From NCBI GenBank assembly GCA_033675265.1, contig JAUJYZ010001543.1, positions 228,501-292,500 of the forward strand: 64,000 nucleotides of DNA. Direction: 5' to 3'. Source of the stretch: Actinostola sp. cb2023 (lineage: Eukaryota; Cnidaria; Anthozoa; Actiniaria; Actinostolidae). Shown piece after piece: positions 24,869 to 36,697 of this stretch; within the stretch, counting starts at the first letter, position 1; each line of letters opens with the position of its first letter. A model generated the notes under the pieces. The model was given only the letters and a program-made list of their open reading frames with translations, ran no database searches and was not told the DNA's origin. The position numbers and the translations under genes are program-made.

Positions 24869-27800
24869 ATATTATTATTACTATTATTATGGCCACGGCT
24901 TCGCTAAGACGCGCGACGTATTTGATCGTGAAAATGACACTGTTATAATACCTATTTGGAATAATTGGAGTAAAAAGCTATAAATAAACACGCTAATCTA
25001 TGTTGCACAAGATTCTCTGATCTTTACAAAAAAGCGGGGGAGGGAGGAGGGGGATATAAAAACTAGACACATTACTTAACCGGAAATATTCTACAATGGC
25101 TTAAGAAAGCACGCGTTCACAGTCTAGTTCATTCTCGGTCTTACTACAAGAATGACATGTGTCAATCAAATCCTCGTGACCACACACGACGTTACCAAAC
25201 GAATAACCGGCATTTTTTAACACTTAAACGCCTGGTGTATTCAAATATATCTGAGTTGTAATACCTTTCATTTTGATCCGTAGGTCCTGGCCAAACGCAA
25301 ACGCTTTTATTTTAAAACTATTTTTGCTCCGTTTTTGGCCTTCAGTCTACATGTAAACGACTCGAAAACCGGCGGAGTTTTTCGAAAACGCTTTTCAAAA
25401 GTGGACACGTAAAAAGGATTCGTAAACGCCGCTCGTGATGGACGGAGAATTCGTTTAAAACGTAAACACGTGGACGAGGCCTAGTCGATGTGGGAGGCGT
25501 GCGGGCGGTGGATTATGGGAAGCGTGAAAAAACGTTTTTATTCTATTTTATCGTATTCTCAAGTAGTTATTTTAGCCTGTGCAGCTGGTCGATTGGTTAA
25601 AGCCTTGATAACTTCGGGACACTGATGTGGTTGAAAATTAGTCCCTTTTTCTACATACGATTCAAGGAAGGTTCTAGAAAAGAAACTAGTTTATATAATT
25701 AAAAAAATGTCACCTTCGAACGAAAAAAAACCCTCACTAATTCATTCAGATCACTTTTTTTCTAGAGTTGAAAACTCCAGATACGTTTCGGACTGGAGTA
25801 AGCATCTCCTTGAATTTCTAATATAATGATTAGATCAGTTTTTGAGGCGGAGGCCCCGTTTTCGTTTGAAAACGCATCGTTTTTATATTGTTCTGTGTCC
25901 TCAAGGGAATCGAGAACAATCAGCTCATTACCAGAAACAATAGGAAAAATCAGGTTGGCGTTTTAGTGTGGACGTGGTCTGAATCGGAAACTGAGTAAAA
26001 AAAAAACGTTTAATATTTCAGATTTGCTTTTTGTCCAAAAGTGTGAATCAATATTAGTCAGAGTACAGAGCGGCGCATCAAAGAGAACACTTAGTTTGTT
26101 CTCTAAGGACTAATTGCACTGTGGACACAAGCAATTACTAAAATCGTTTACACATTGATGGTGAAAGTGTTGTCACTGATATGATTTTGCGTGGTGAATA
26201 TTTTAGATTTCACGTCGAATACTGTATTCTATTGTTTATTATAATTTCATAAATTTGCCCGATGCAAAATCAGTGAGTCATCTCCAAAATGGCAGCCACA
26301 GCTGCGAGGCCTTTCTTTACCATATTGAGCAGATAATTACGAAGGTCATTTGGAAAGACCGATGAACTTAATAGCTATAGCGGCTAAGCACAATTCACAG
26401 CCAATATACATCATCACGGAAGTGTAATCTTTACTTTCAGTTTCAAAGCCGAACGACAGCAATTTTGTTACCCGCGACAAACTCTTACTCTTCGTAAGCT
26501 GTTGTCGACTGCTTCAAAACTGCTTTCAAACTATCTTTTCCAGAGTTTCTGTGGAGTGAATCTGTTATTGTGTAATCTCCGACTTCAATAAGAGCCTTCT
26601 TAAACTTTAATACATCACACATTCCTGGGAGTACTCGAGACAACAAATGGACGCTTACACAAAAAATAGGCTAAATCCGTTGGCACGTTCTGTTGAAGCG
26701 AAACAAAAGCTGAAAATAGACGTTTTACAATTCGACAACACTAGAGGGTTTTTGTTGACACAAAACACAGAATATTTCTAATAACAGGCGATAATATGGG
26801 ACTAATTGAAGCTTTCAACACTTACAAAGAAAAAGGTGTGAAGCAGGGCGAAGAAAGAACCCAATATAGACATGATTTAGCTGACGGTACCAGATTTCAT
26901 CGCCCCATGTGCAAACTTACAAAAACCCACAACGGACTTCTTTGGGGTAAATTGGCCTCATGTCCAAAGGTTCTGAAGGAAACACTATCCAGCCCCAATA
27001 TCTATGTACCTCTGATACCATTGACTGTGCATCGCTATGAAGTATCAAGTAGGTAGTACCATGACACTAAGTAACGGTTATTTTAGCGGGTAATGCAAAA
27101 GTTGATCAAGTTTTTCAGTTTGATTATAAAGCAACATTTTGACCAAAGTTTCGCGGAAAATGTTAGGTTCAAACTAGAACGAAGCGCTTGATATTCGAGT
27201 TCTAAACGGGAACTGAACATAGATACAGTTCATAGCGAACCCTCGTGGTATTTAGTAGGGCAGGTGGTACAACTCTTAATCATTCTTGCTGCCGTCACTT
27301 CTATAACAAAAAGGTCTTCCTGCAAGCCAAGTTATATTAGATCTGATACAACATAGAGTTTCCACAACCTGCGGGTACAGAAAAGTTAACTGATTGAAGT
27401 CACTCATTTTATTCATTATTTGTAAAAGAATTTGCTTCGCCAATCTACTGACTATTTTACTGGACATTCTATACTGAAACTTTACTTTACTTTAGTGCGT
27501 TAGTCCAATTGTATAAGTTGTACTGGCATTAGTAAGCCCTTTTGGGGCCATGAGAGCCACTAGAATGACAGGAAGTAACAGGACATTTACCAAGGTTGAA
27601 GTCTGAACGATTTAATTGCAATAGACTTTTCTTGCTGTTAGATGAAATGCGGCTCAGTGGAAGTTTATGCAGAGTCGGCGTTTTAATTGTTATATAAGGC
27701 ACGAGTTCCCGGTACGTGTGGTCTACCTGGCCTGCAGCTATACTGAAGAATATTACACGAGGCTAACATTAAGTTTTTATACTAATTCTCGCTGTAAACC

Positions 27801-28525
27801 AACAAAACTGTATGTTTCAGGCTTCTGTGAGGTCAGTGATTGTTATTATCAAACAACATTTATTACATGTAAAGTCGTTGGCTTCGTTTATACAATTAAA
27901 CGGGCTCTTTGAGCGTATACCGAATCGTCGTTTTTCTGCACGCGAAATTTTCGGAGTTCCAAATCTTCTCAATCCTACCCTCTCACAATTAAGCTGCCTT
28001 CTGGTTCAATATCAAAGTCTCACATCAGATTTTACGAACAAGCGTTTCCTGACAAAAGAGGTCTCAAGGCCAGGAACAAGGGCTTCAAGGTCACTGACAA
28101 CGCCCAAAGGAATTGTGGTTATAGCTAATCATCAATTCAAGTGTTCAATAATGTATTTGAAATGTCCGCGCCAAGTTCGCTCAAGTAGTACTTGAAATAC
28201 TGTAGCTGTTGAAATGCAGCTTTGCCCTTGGCGTTTTAGTTTAACTATAAAGGCATCAGCCTCCCATTTTTTCAGTTTGAAAAATATATTTATTTGGTTC
28301 ATTCCTTATTTACAATACAATACAATGCAATTTATTGGAAATCCTGTACAGGTTTTTCGTTCCAATTTACAATCAATCTAAACTAATCAAAATACAATCT
28401 TAATACGGCTATTAGGTAACGAAAGTCTATATTTGGTATGTGAGCAGTTTTGGCCAGCTCCAATCGATCGTATTTGATGTAACTAATGCGGCTAAACATT
28501 AACTCTCTTTGCTTCTCCTTTGCAG

Positions 28526-30222
28526 ACAATCTTCAGCACTGTTCTTTGGTTATGTACAGTAATTTATTTTATCACTACATCAACACTATCCAACACATCA
28601 AATGGTAACGAAGCAAATAAAGCGAGTCATCAAACAACGACACATCTTGGACGCTCCAGGCGAAGTGTTTGTACGTGTTCTGCGTGTGCACACCAGAACT
28701 CAGCACTGAAGGCGCCAACAAGAATACCGTATGGAAGCGCAAGAAAGGTAACATTCAAGGTAGTACAATTGTAAAGTCAGCCATATTGAAAAGTAACCGA
28801 GCCTTGACATGAAAGGTAACCGAGCCTTGACATGAAAGGTAGCCGAGCCTTGACATGAAAGGTAGCCAAGCCTTAACATGAAAGGTAGCCAAGCCTTAAC
28901 ATGAAAGGTAGCCAAGCCTTAACATGAAAGGTAACCGAACCTTAACATGAGAGGTAACCGAGCCTTGACAAGAAAGGTAACCGAGCCTTGACATGAAAGG
29001 TAGCCAGGCCTTCGAAATACATTTTTACCCAGTTTATTAGTTACTTGTTAGTGTTCTTCAGTAACAACTTCAATATATTGACAGGTACTAACTTATCTAA
29101 AAATGACGCGAAGAGGAATGAAATTTACGTACCGCCGGAGAGGGTTGATGTATTGTAAAAATGGTTATATCCTGAGATTAAGTAAAGATGGATCGGTCGG
29201 AGGGACAACACGTTACAACGATGGCTACTGTGAGTACCCCTCTGGGGCAAATATTGCTTCTATGTTTTGCTTTCTCTGCATGCAACTCTATTTTTCTATT
29301 ACGGGATCCCTGTGGTAAAAGTGACCGAGAGAGACTCGGAACGAGAGAAGGGAAACGAAGAGCTTGTCTGTTTCCGCTTTCTCTCTTCCCAGTCTTCCGC
29401 AACATAAAATCTCCACAACTCAGCTACCACCATCTTCACAATACCCATTGCGCCAGCACATCTGTCATGCAGTAATTAATTGTCTGTATTTTTACTGCCA
29501 GCAAAACTTGAGTTCCAGTCCGTTGGTATGGGCCTAATAGTGATTAAAGGCGTAATCTCTGGTCGATACTTAGCAATAAGCAAACGAGGAGGCCTGTACA
29601 GCACAGTGAGTAACCATGGATTAGTGAGCAGTTCAATATACAGAGCACTGCTAGCTAGCGCACGGGCGTAAGCGCGCGATGAAACTTGAAATGGCGTCGC
29701 GACGGCTTTAGGACGGATTTAATAATTTTTAGCTCGACTGATCCATAGTTTACGACGAAGACGTTCGAGAGGACGGCGTGCGCATGCGCGAATCGAATTC
29801 AGCTGGCAGTACATGCTTCACAGTACGCTGCTTTATGCTTTTCGCGCCGGCAGTCTCTGTCTTCTTTGCGTTCTCGTTCTCTTATGTTTTACTAAATATT
29901 GCGTATTTGTAGTATTTGTAAAGTAATTATTTATTCATTAAAAAAAAGATAAAATAAAAAAAAAAAAAAAAGGTATTATAGTAGCCTTAGCCCATGCATC
30001 GTCTTCAAGATGCGTGATCATTGTATTGACGTTTTGTCTTCTCAGAAACTGTACAACAAAGATTGCGTCCTTGAAGAACGACAAGAAGAGAATTTCTACC
30101 ATTCGTTCGTGTCTCACCGTCATCGTAAAGTAGGCTGGTATGTTGCATTGAGAAGAAATGGCCACTCCAAGAAAACAGCAGTCCTACAAAAAGCCACACA
30201 GTTTCTAGTTTTATTCTCATGA
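28526..30222 (+). CDS. FGF-family ligand (FGF-B), 5' exon missing
   Basis: This is a secreted fibroblast growth factor. Four exons join in frame: 28526-28747, 29085-29229, 29502-29605 and 30046-30222 (TGA), giving 215 residues. The first listed exon starts at a strong acceptor (cttctcctttgcag) within a signal-peptide-like stretch (TIFSTVLWLCTVIYFITT), so the ATG should be in an upstream exon not found here. A furin-type site RSRR and a small Cys cluster (CTCSAC) follow. The trefoil core shows LMYCKNGYILRLSKDGSVGGT, split here as LMYCKNGYILRL and SKDGSVGGT, then GRYLAISKRGGLYST, NKDCVLEE and GWYVALRRNGHSKK. Intron phases (0, 1, 0) are the same as in FGF-A, which points the other way 14 kb upstream. 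A 24-bp repeat array sits in the first intron, and a 29-bp array follows the stop codon. Confidence 0.9.
28798..29008. repeat. 24-bp minisatellite in FGF-B intron
   Basis: About nine copies of a 23-24-bp unit (aaaggtaaccgagccttgac), alternating between 'taaccgag' and 'tagccaag' types, start about 50 bp past the donor at 28748. Each unit contains a GGTAA/GGTAG trimer resembling a weak 5' splice site. Confidence 0.9.
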
Positions 30223-30491
30223 CCCGATATAATCAAACAGAATCTAAAAGTGGAGTGGTTGTAAAAAGTTTGTTATATTTAGTGATGAAACGGACAGAGC
30301 CCCGCCACTGAGGCAGTAACGACGCTATGCACTATGGGAAATTTGCCATGCTCCCGGCTCGTCGAGTGAATGACGTTGGCTGAACGATATGCCGGAATCT
30401 AAATCAGCGAATAAGTAGCTAAAGAGAGCAACTAAATTGTGTGAGCAATTGAGACAACTGAATTGAATTAATGAGACAATGCCAAGTGCCA

Positions 30492-31372
30492 ATTTAACTT
30501 ACAGCACAAGGGCATCATGGGATATTATTGACAACTGTTCCAAGGCATCATGGGATATGACAGCTGTTCCAAGGCATCATGGGATGGCAAGATCCCATTA
30601 GTAGGTAGGGATGGTGATGACAACTGTTCCAAGGCATCATGGGATATGACAGCTGTTCCAAGGCATCATGGGATATGACAACTGTTCCAAGGCATCATGG
30701 GATATGACAGCTGTTCCAAGGCATCATGGGATATGACTAAACTGTTCCAAGGCATCATGGGATCATGACAGCTGTTCCAAGGCATCATGGGATATGACAG
30801 CTGTTCCAAGGCATCATGGGATATGACAGCTGTTCCAAGGCATCATGGGATATGACAGCTGTTCCAAGGCATCATGGGATATGACAGCTGTTCCAAGGCA
30901 TCATGGGATATGACAACTGTTCCAAGGCATCATGGGATATGACAACTGTTCCAAGGCATCATGGGATATGACAACTGTTCCAAGGCATCATGGGATATGA
31001 CAGCTGTTCCAAGGCATCATGGGATATGACAGCTGTTCCAAGGCATCATGGGATATGACAGCTGTTCCAAGGCATCATGGGATATGACAGCTGTTCCAAG
31101 GCATCATGGGATATGACAACTGTTCCAAGGCATCATGGGATATGACAGCTGTTCCAAGGCATCATGGGATATGACAACTGTTCCAAGGCATCATGGGATA
31201 TGACAGCTGTTCCAAGGCATCATGGGATATGACAACTGTTCCAAGGCATCATGGGATATGACAGCTGTTCCAAGGCATCATGGATGACAGCTGTTCCAAG
31301 GCATCATGGGATATGACAGCTGTTCCAAGGCATCATGGGATATGACAACTGTTCCAAGGCATCATGGGATAT
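30492..31372 (+). repeat. 29-bp minisatellite downstream of FGF-B, about 28 copies
   Basis: The unit is gttccaaggcatcatgggat plus atgacagct or atgacaact. Copies are very uniform, and the g/a variants are interspersed rather than blocked. I saw no AATAAA between the FGF-B stop and about 31416, so the whole array may be inside the 3' UTR. Confidence 0.95.
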
Positions 31373-31740
31373 TTCATATAACTTGTACAATTAATCGGAA
31401 GTTCAACGACAATCCAAATAAACAGTTACGGAAAAAACAACACGACAAATAAATTGATTTTAAACCTTTCAACCATTGATCAGTGTTTTATTTATTGGAA
31501 TAGTAAATTGTTATTATTATTATTTCTCCTCATTTCTTTGGCGTAAACCTGCTAATTACTGTACCTAAGGATACATAACCGTCATCATTTCTCACCATTT
31601 AGAATTTCGGGAGACTCAGACATGACTAAAGGCGAAACCATGATAATCATTTATTTATCAACGACAACTACAACATGAACAATATTCAAACCAACCACCT
31701 TAAACGAACACTGAAACCATTGAAACAAAAAACCATTGAA

Positions 31741-31833
31741 ACAAACAACCAACGAACAAACAACCAACGAACAAACAACCAACGAACAAACAACCAACGA
31801 ACAAACAACCAACGAACAAACACACAAACAAAC
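31741..31833. repeat. 12-bp repeat (aacaaccaacga)
   Basis: About seven copies of a 12-bp unit abut the inverted-repeat element that starts at 31834. Confidence 0.85.
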
Positions 31834-32113
31834 GATATACAGCTATTTCAAAAAAGGTTGGTGAAGGTTTTGTTGCATGTTGCATACCAAGCCCGAAATG
31901 TATTGTGGATCATATATAAATAATGTCAGCATGCACATACAGAAGAAAATATACTGACTCCATATTGCGAAGACAAAGTTTCGGAAAATTCCCAGAGTCC
32001 ATACTATTATGACCTTTCGCTGATTCCATTCACATCGCCCATAGTGCATTTCGGGCTTGGTATGCAACATGCAACAAAACCTTCACCAACCTTTTTTGAA
32101 ATAGCTGTATATC
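31834..32113. mobile_element. 280-bp inverted-repeat element
   Basis: About 68-bp near-perfect arms (gatatacagctatttcaaaa ... ttttgaaatagctgtatatc) flank a roughly 140-bp core. It has no coding capacity. Confidence 0.85.
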
Positions 32114-32239
32114 AAACTACAGAGAACTTGCACCAGAATCACTGGCTAATCAAAATTGCGTTGCATATTATTTTACATTCACCCACGTAATGAAACTGTT
32201 TTTCTACATCCGTCTCAAATACTCCATTTTCGAGTTGTT

Positions 32240-32690
32240 TAGCACCGCTGTACTCCTTGACAGCAGACGCATGTTTGCAGGGTTAGCCTCGAGTCAGTGT
32301 ATTCACAAATACCAACGAGAACGCGAACAAATGTTGTTGACAGTGGACAATAGAACACCTCCAGTCAGAGAGTAACAAATGGAATTCGAATTATAAAACA
32401 ATGTTTCTATTGTCCAATGTCAACAACATTTGTTCGGAGGTTTCTTGGTGTTGCAGAACACCAGAAGACGTTAGACAATGAACACAAAGAACGAGAAGAA
32501 TGAAGTTGAACCAAAACAATACCCTGCATACAAAGAAACCTAACCAAGAATACAATGCAGACTGTAGCACCAAGAAACACCCATTTGTTCGCATTCTCGT
32601 TGATATTTGTGAATTTACACTGACTCGAGGACATAACCTACATGCCTCTGCTGTCTGTATTTACAACGGTATCTGCGAACTCGAAAGGGG
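32240..32690. mobile_element. Foldback element with diverged arms
   Basis: About 32240-32350 is the inverted complement of about 32570-32690 (cgagtcagtgtattcac against gtgaatttacactgactcg), at roughly 80 percent identity by eye. A second palindrome lies inside around 32395-32440. The limits are approximate. Confidence 0.6.
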
Positions 32691-32874
32691 ATTAACGTAA
32701 GGCTCTAGATCGTTGGGGGGCCTTGTGATGTCGGTTCTTTGACGATAGTTTCCTCAGTCGCCTGAGCTTTAGTTGTACTTTGCAACACTTCGTCAAAACT
32801 GTTCTGTGGTGGTCCAATCACTTTCTCCTGAGACAAAGAAAAGCTGAAATTATGGCATATTGCAAGACCGAGAA

Positions 32875-34140
32875 TCGCAGGTACAAGAGACGTTATGTCA
32901 CTGTGAAAACGAACCTGACGCATAATAATAATAAGCTCAAGTACAAGAGACCTTATTTCACTGTGAAAACGAGCCCGACGCAAGCATAAGCGCAAGTACA
33001 AGAGACCTTGTCACTGTGATAACGAGCCTGACGCAAGCATAAGCGCAAGTACAAGAGACCTTATTTTACTGTGAAAACGAGCCTGACGCATAATAATAAT
33101 AAGCGCAAGTACAAGAGACCTTATTTCACTGTGAAAACGAGCCTGACGCAAGCATAAGCGCAAGTACAAGAGACCTTGTCACTGTGATAACGAGCCTGAC
33201 GCATAATAATAATAAGCGCAAGTACAAGAGACCTTATTTCACTGTGAAAACGAGCCTGACGCAAGCATAAGCGCAAGTACAAGAGACCTTATGTCACTGT
33301 GAAAACGGGCCTGACGCAAGCATAAGCGCAAGTACAAGAGACCTTATTTCACTGTGAAAACGAGCCTGACGCATGCATAAGTACAAGTACAAGAGACCTG
33401 ATTTCACTGTGAAAACGAGCCTGACGCATAATAATAATAAGCGCAAGTACAAGAGACCTTATTTTACTGTGAAAACGGGCCTGACGCAAGCATAAGCGCA
33501 AATACAAGAGACCTTATTTCACTGTGAAAACGAGCCTGACGCATGCATAAGTACAAGTACAAGAGACCTGATTTCACTGTGAAAACGAGCCTGACGCATA
33601 ATAATAATAAGCGCAAGTACAAGAGACCTTATTTTACTGTGAAAACGAGCCTGACGCATGCATAAGCGCAAGTACAAGAGACCTTATTTCACTGTGAAAA
33701 CGAGCCTGACGCAAGCATAAGCGCAAGTACGAGAGACCTTATTTCACTGTGAAAACGGGCCTGACGCAAGCATAAGCGCAAGTACAAGAGACCTTATTTC
33801 ACTGTGAAAACGAGCCTGACGCAAGCATAAGCGCAAGTACAAGAGGCCTTATGTCACTGTGAAAACGAGCCCGACGCAAGCATAAGCGCAAGTACAAGAG
33901 GCCTTATGTCACTGTGAAAACGGGCCTGACGCAAGCATAAGCGCAAGTACAAGAGACCTTATTTCACTGTGAAAACAAGCCTGACGCAAGCATAAGCGCA
34001 AGTACAAGAGGCCTTATGTCACTGTGAAAACGAGCCCGACGCAAAGCATAAGCGCAAGACCTTATTTCAAGAAACCTTATTTCACTGTGAAAACGAGCCT
34101 GACTGCAAGCATAAGCAAGCATAAGCGCAAGTACAAGAGA
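32875..34140. repeat. 55-bp minisatellite, about 22 copies
   Basis: The unit contains caagtacaagagaccttatt, tcactgtgaaaacgagcctg and acgcaagcataagcg. A variant carries gcataataataataagc in place of gcaagcataagc and recurs every two to five units. Single diverged units occur outside the array at about 34830-34872 and 12825-12867, so the unit derives from a dispersed sequence. Confidence 0.95.
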
Positions 34141-34147
34141 CCTTATT

Positions 34148-34809
34148 AGTCGGGCTTCCTGTGGAAGACCCGACTCTAAAAATGCAGAGCGTTCTTCTTC
34201 GTCTTTGGCTCCAAACCGCCAACTGGGTTCTACAGCGCATGCTAAGATAATCACCGAAGGCTCAAACCACATGGCTTATCAACGAGACATCGCACATCGT
34301 CCTCCTTCTTCACAAACCTTGTCGAAGGAAGGTTATGTCGTCTTGTTTTCAAAATAACCACAATAATTCATAGAGATATGGATTTATCAATCCAGTACTA
34401 GTACTGCAAAGGGTTTAGAGATCTTCAGAACTTAGAACGAAGTGAGTTGATACACGCAGCCGGCGATGAAGAGAACAGTTGTAAGGTTTTCAGCCGACCG
34501 ATATTCGAGGTACTGACCCATATTTACACTTCATCCAAACATTGTTTAATCACTCTGCGATGTCTAGTTTATGTATACGGTATTTGTATTTGTATGGATA
34601 TATTTATGGTAACAAATAAACTATGTCATTGTCATTCATGATTCGCTGAGTTTGTGAAATCGCAGTACTGAAATTGCAAGGAAAGCATGTTCTATCGAGC
34701 TCGAGTCACGCAACGACGAGGTCGACGAGCAACCAAACACTGTTTTAATCGCACTATAAGATATCTATATTTAGTTCAAATAGGTTACATTTCATTTAGA
34801 AGCCCGACT
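34148..34809. mobile_element. Possible 662-bp element with short inverted ends
   Basis: The ends agtcgggcttc and gaagcccgact are exact inverse complements of 11 bp, placed between the 55-bp array and a stray unit of the same repeat. A second inverted copy (gaagacccgact) lies just inside the left end. The core shows no domain. Confidence 0.45.
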
Positions 34810-35016
34810 TCACGCTAGAAGAGCGTCTAGTTTCACAGTGAAAATGAGCCTGACGCAAGCATAAGCGCAAGGATCCAATTGTTACGTTTCTTGTGCTTGC
34901 ATCGCTAGTGCAAACCAGACTTTAGATAACGAAATGTTGCAAGGTTTTTTATTTCGACAATTTTGCGGCGCAATCGTACAACCAACTTGTCGAACTTTGT
35001 GATTAGGGCGGCTTTC

Positions 35017-35054
35017 AATCAATCAATCAATCAATCAATCAGTCAATCAATCAG

Positions 35055-35085
<31 letters not shown>

Positions 35086-35098
35086 GTCAATCAATCAG

Positions 35099-35134
<36 letters not shown>

Positions 35135-35312
35135 CAATCAATCAATCATCAATCAGTCAATCAATCAATCAGTCAATCAATCAGTCAGTCAATCAATCAA
35201 TCAGTCAGTCAATCAATCAATCAGTCAGTCAATCAATCAGTCAATCAATCAATCAATCAGTCAATCAATCAGTCAGTCAATCAATCAGTCAGTCAGTCAG
35301 TCATCAATCAGT
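35017..35312. repeat. (TCAA/TCAG)n tetranucleotide field
   Basis: About 74 tetramers, with TCAG variants placed regularly among TCAA units. The Asn/Gln/Ser-rich frame through it is an artefact of the repeat. Confidence 0.97.
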
Positions 35313-35322
35313 CAGTTAGATA

Positions 35323-35792
35323 CAGTGGAACCCCGCCTAACGTACACCCCGGTATAACGGCCAGTTTTATAGGTCCCGGCGGAAAGGTGATACATTTTCT
35401 GTTCGGACACTTTTTTACAGCCCGAACAGCAAAATTTAATACAAAATCAACCCCGTTATAACGGACAGTCTGAGTACAATCTTTCGTCACACCATTGTTC
35501 GTGAAGATTTATTCCTGATTAGAGACGAATGCAAATGAATATTTGCAAGAGGATAAGCATTTTGTTAGAAAAAGAACAAAGTTTCACTTGTATTATCAAG
35601 GTTTTATGTTTTGTTTTCATTTGAGACGTTTCAAATGTTGTGTTATTGATGCGTATGCTATAATAGAGGTTTCTATTAATAAATTCAATAAAGAGTGACG
35701 TAATCTGTAAGAAACCCCGTTATAACGGACACCCCGTGATAACGGACACTTTCTCTGGTCCCTTCGGTGTCCGTTATAACGGGGTTCCACTG
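35323..35792. mobile_element. 470-bp Tigger/pogo-like MITE
   Basis: The left end cagtggaaccccgcctaacg and right end ...ataacggggttccactg are inverted. The motif 'gttataacggac' recurs inside at about 35455, 35720 and 35745. TA precedes the left end, and the right flank is TT, so the duplication has decayed. It has no transposase frame. Confidence 0.8.
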
Positions 35793-36060
35793 TTCTATCC
35801 CGGCGCTGGATAAATCTTTCTATTTATTGGATAACAACATCAACTTATCCACTGGCTAAGGATCTATGCGATGGATAGTGCTATCCACCGGGACTTCCCT
35901 GAGGGCTATTCACAGGGAGCTAGTGGGGGATTCTACGAGTAGCAACGTTTGATTGATTTAACAACACAATTAAGAACAAAAAAAAACACAAAACTCCAAT
36001 ATATTTATTTTTAGTATTATAAATCCTTTCATCCCAAAAGGGCTTTTAAATATCTGTTTA

Positions 36061-36403
36061 CAGTGCGTTTCACATAACTTTTGACAATCGGGTTCCGAAG
36101 TTTGTTCGGAAGTTCCGAAGTTCAAGCCGTACTTCGGAAGTTCACAACGAACTTCGTTGGCGAACTTTGAACTTACTTCCCGCGCAAATTCGCAACTTCG
36201 TTCGGAATCAAGTTCAACTACTAGCCATGGAAGATCCCGCTCAAGAACTCAAGGCGTGGTTGTCAACTTTTACAAACAAAATATGTAAGGATGACAAAGT
36301 TCGCCAACGAAGTTCGTTGTGAACTTCCGAAGTACGGCTTGAACTTCGGAACTTCCGAACAAACTTCGGAATCCGATTGTCAAAAGTTATGTGAAACACA
36401 CTG
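36061..36403. mobile_element. 343-bp palindromic element with exon-like core
   Basis: About 110-bp arms (cagtgcgtttcacataactt ... agttatgtgaaacacactg) are near-perfect inverse complements, flanked by TA on both sides. The arms are built from 'cgaagttc' words. The unique core (about 36172-36294) contains an ATG in strong context (gccATGG, 36227), an open frame starting MEDPAQELKAWLSTF, and then AT|GTAAGG, a consensus 5' splice site. It may be a captured first coding exon. The source gene is not recognised. Confidence 0.75.
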
Positions 36404-36697
36404 TATGACTGACTGGATATTTTAACTTAAGTTTATATTTTACATAACTATTCAAAGGTTTATAGAAATCATTACTCAAAGTAACAGTTTGATTTTGTGA
36501 CCATAATATAATCTATAATTTATCTCTTCTCGCACTGCATTAAGGGTAGAAGAGGAATTCTTTGGTAAAAGTTACATTGTGAATATAAAATCCCTACAAC
36601 GTTTTTAACAGCAAGTCTAGCTCCACTAACAATTCAGTATATGTACACACACTACAAAGCACCAAAATAGCTTTGTTGGAAAGAGTAATATTTATAT

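Larger units (their letters stand above)
14502..28525. other. Intergenic space between the two FGF genes
   Basis: About 14 kb between two outward-pointing FGF genes. No open frame shows a recognisable domain or a convincing chain of splice sites. It holds MITEs (15648, 23398, 24067), decayed elements (for example 14050-14300 and 25290-26010, with A/T-rich 'aaaacgttt' motifs and 'gtggacg' ends), trinucleotide runs and one promoter-like patch (23186). The undiscovered first exons of both FGFs probably lie near its two ends. Confidence 0.6.

Noticed and set aside
26796..27056. 86-codon plus-strand frame as the missing FGF-B start exon
   Set aside because: No signal peptide, no suitable donor in phase 0, and no FGF similarity.
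27667..28195. Two overlapping plus-strand frames of 81 and 127 codons upstream of FGF-B
   Set aside because: No recognisable domain, no biased composition and no donor/acceptor chain linking them to the FGF-B exons.
30492..31372. CRISPR array or centromeric satellite
   Set aside because: Head-to-tail 29-bp units with no spacers and under 1 kb; a gene-proximal minisatellite fits better.
34963..35319. Asn/Gln/Ser-rich 118-codon frame (prion-like protein)
   Set aside because: Pure translation of the TCAA/TCAG field with no splice or start support.
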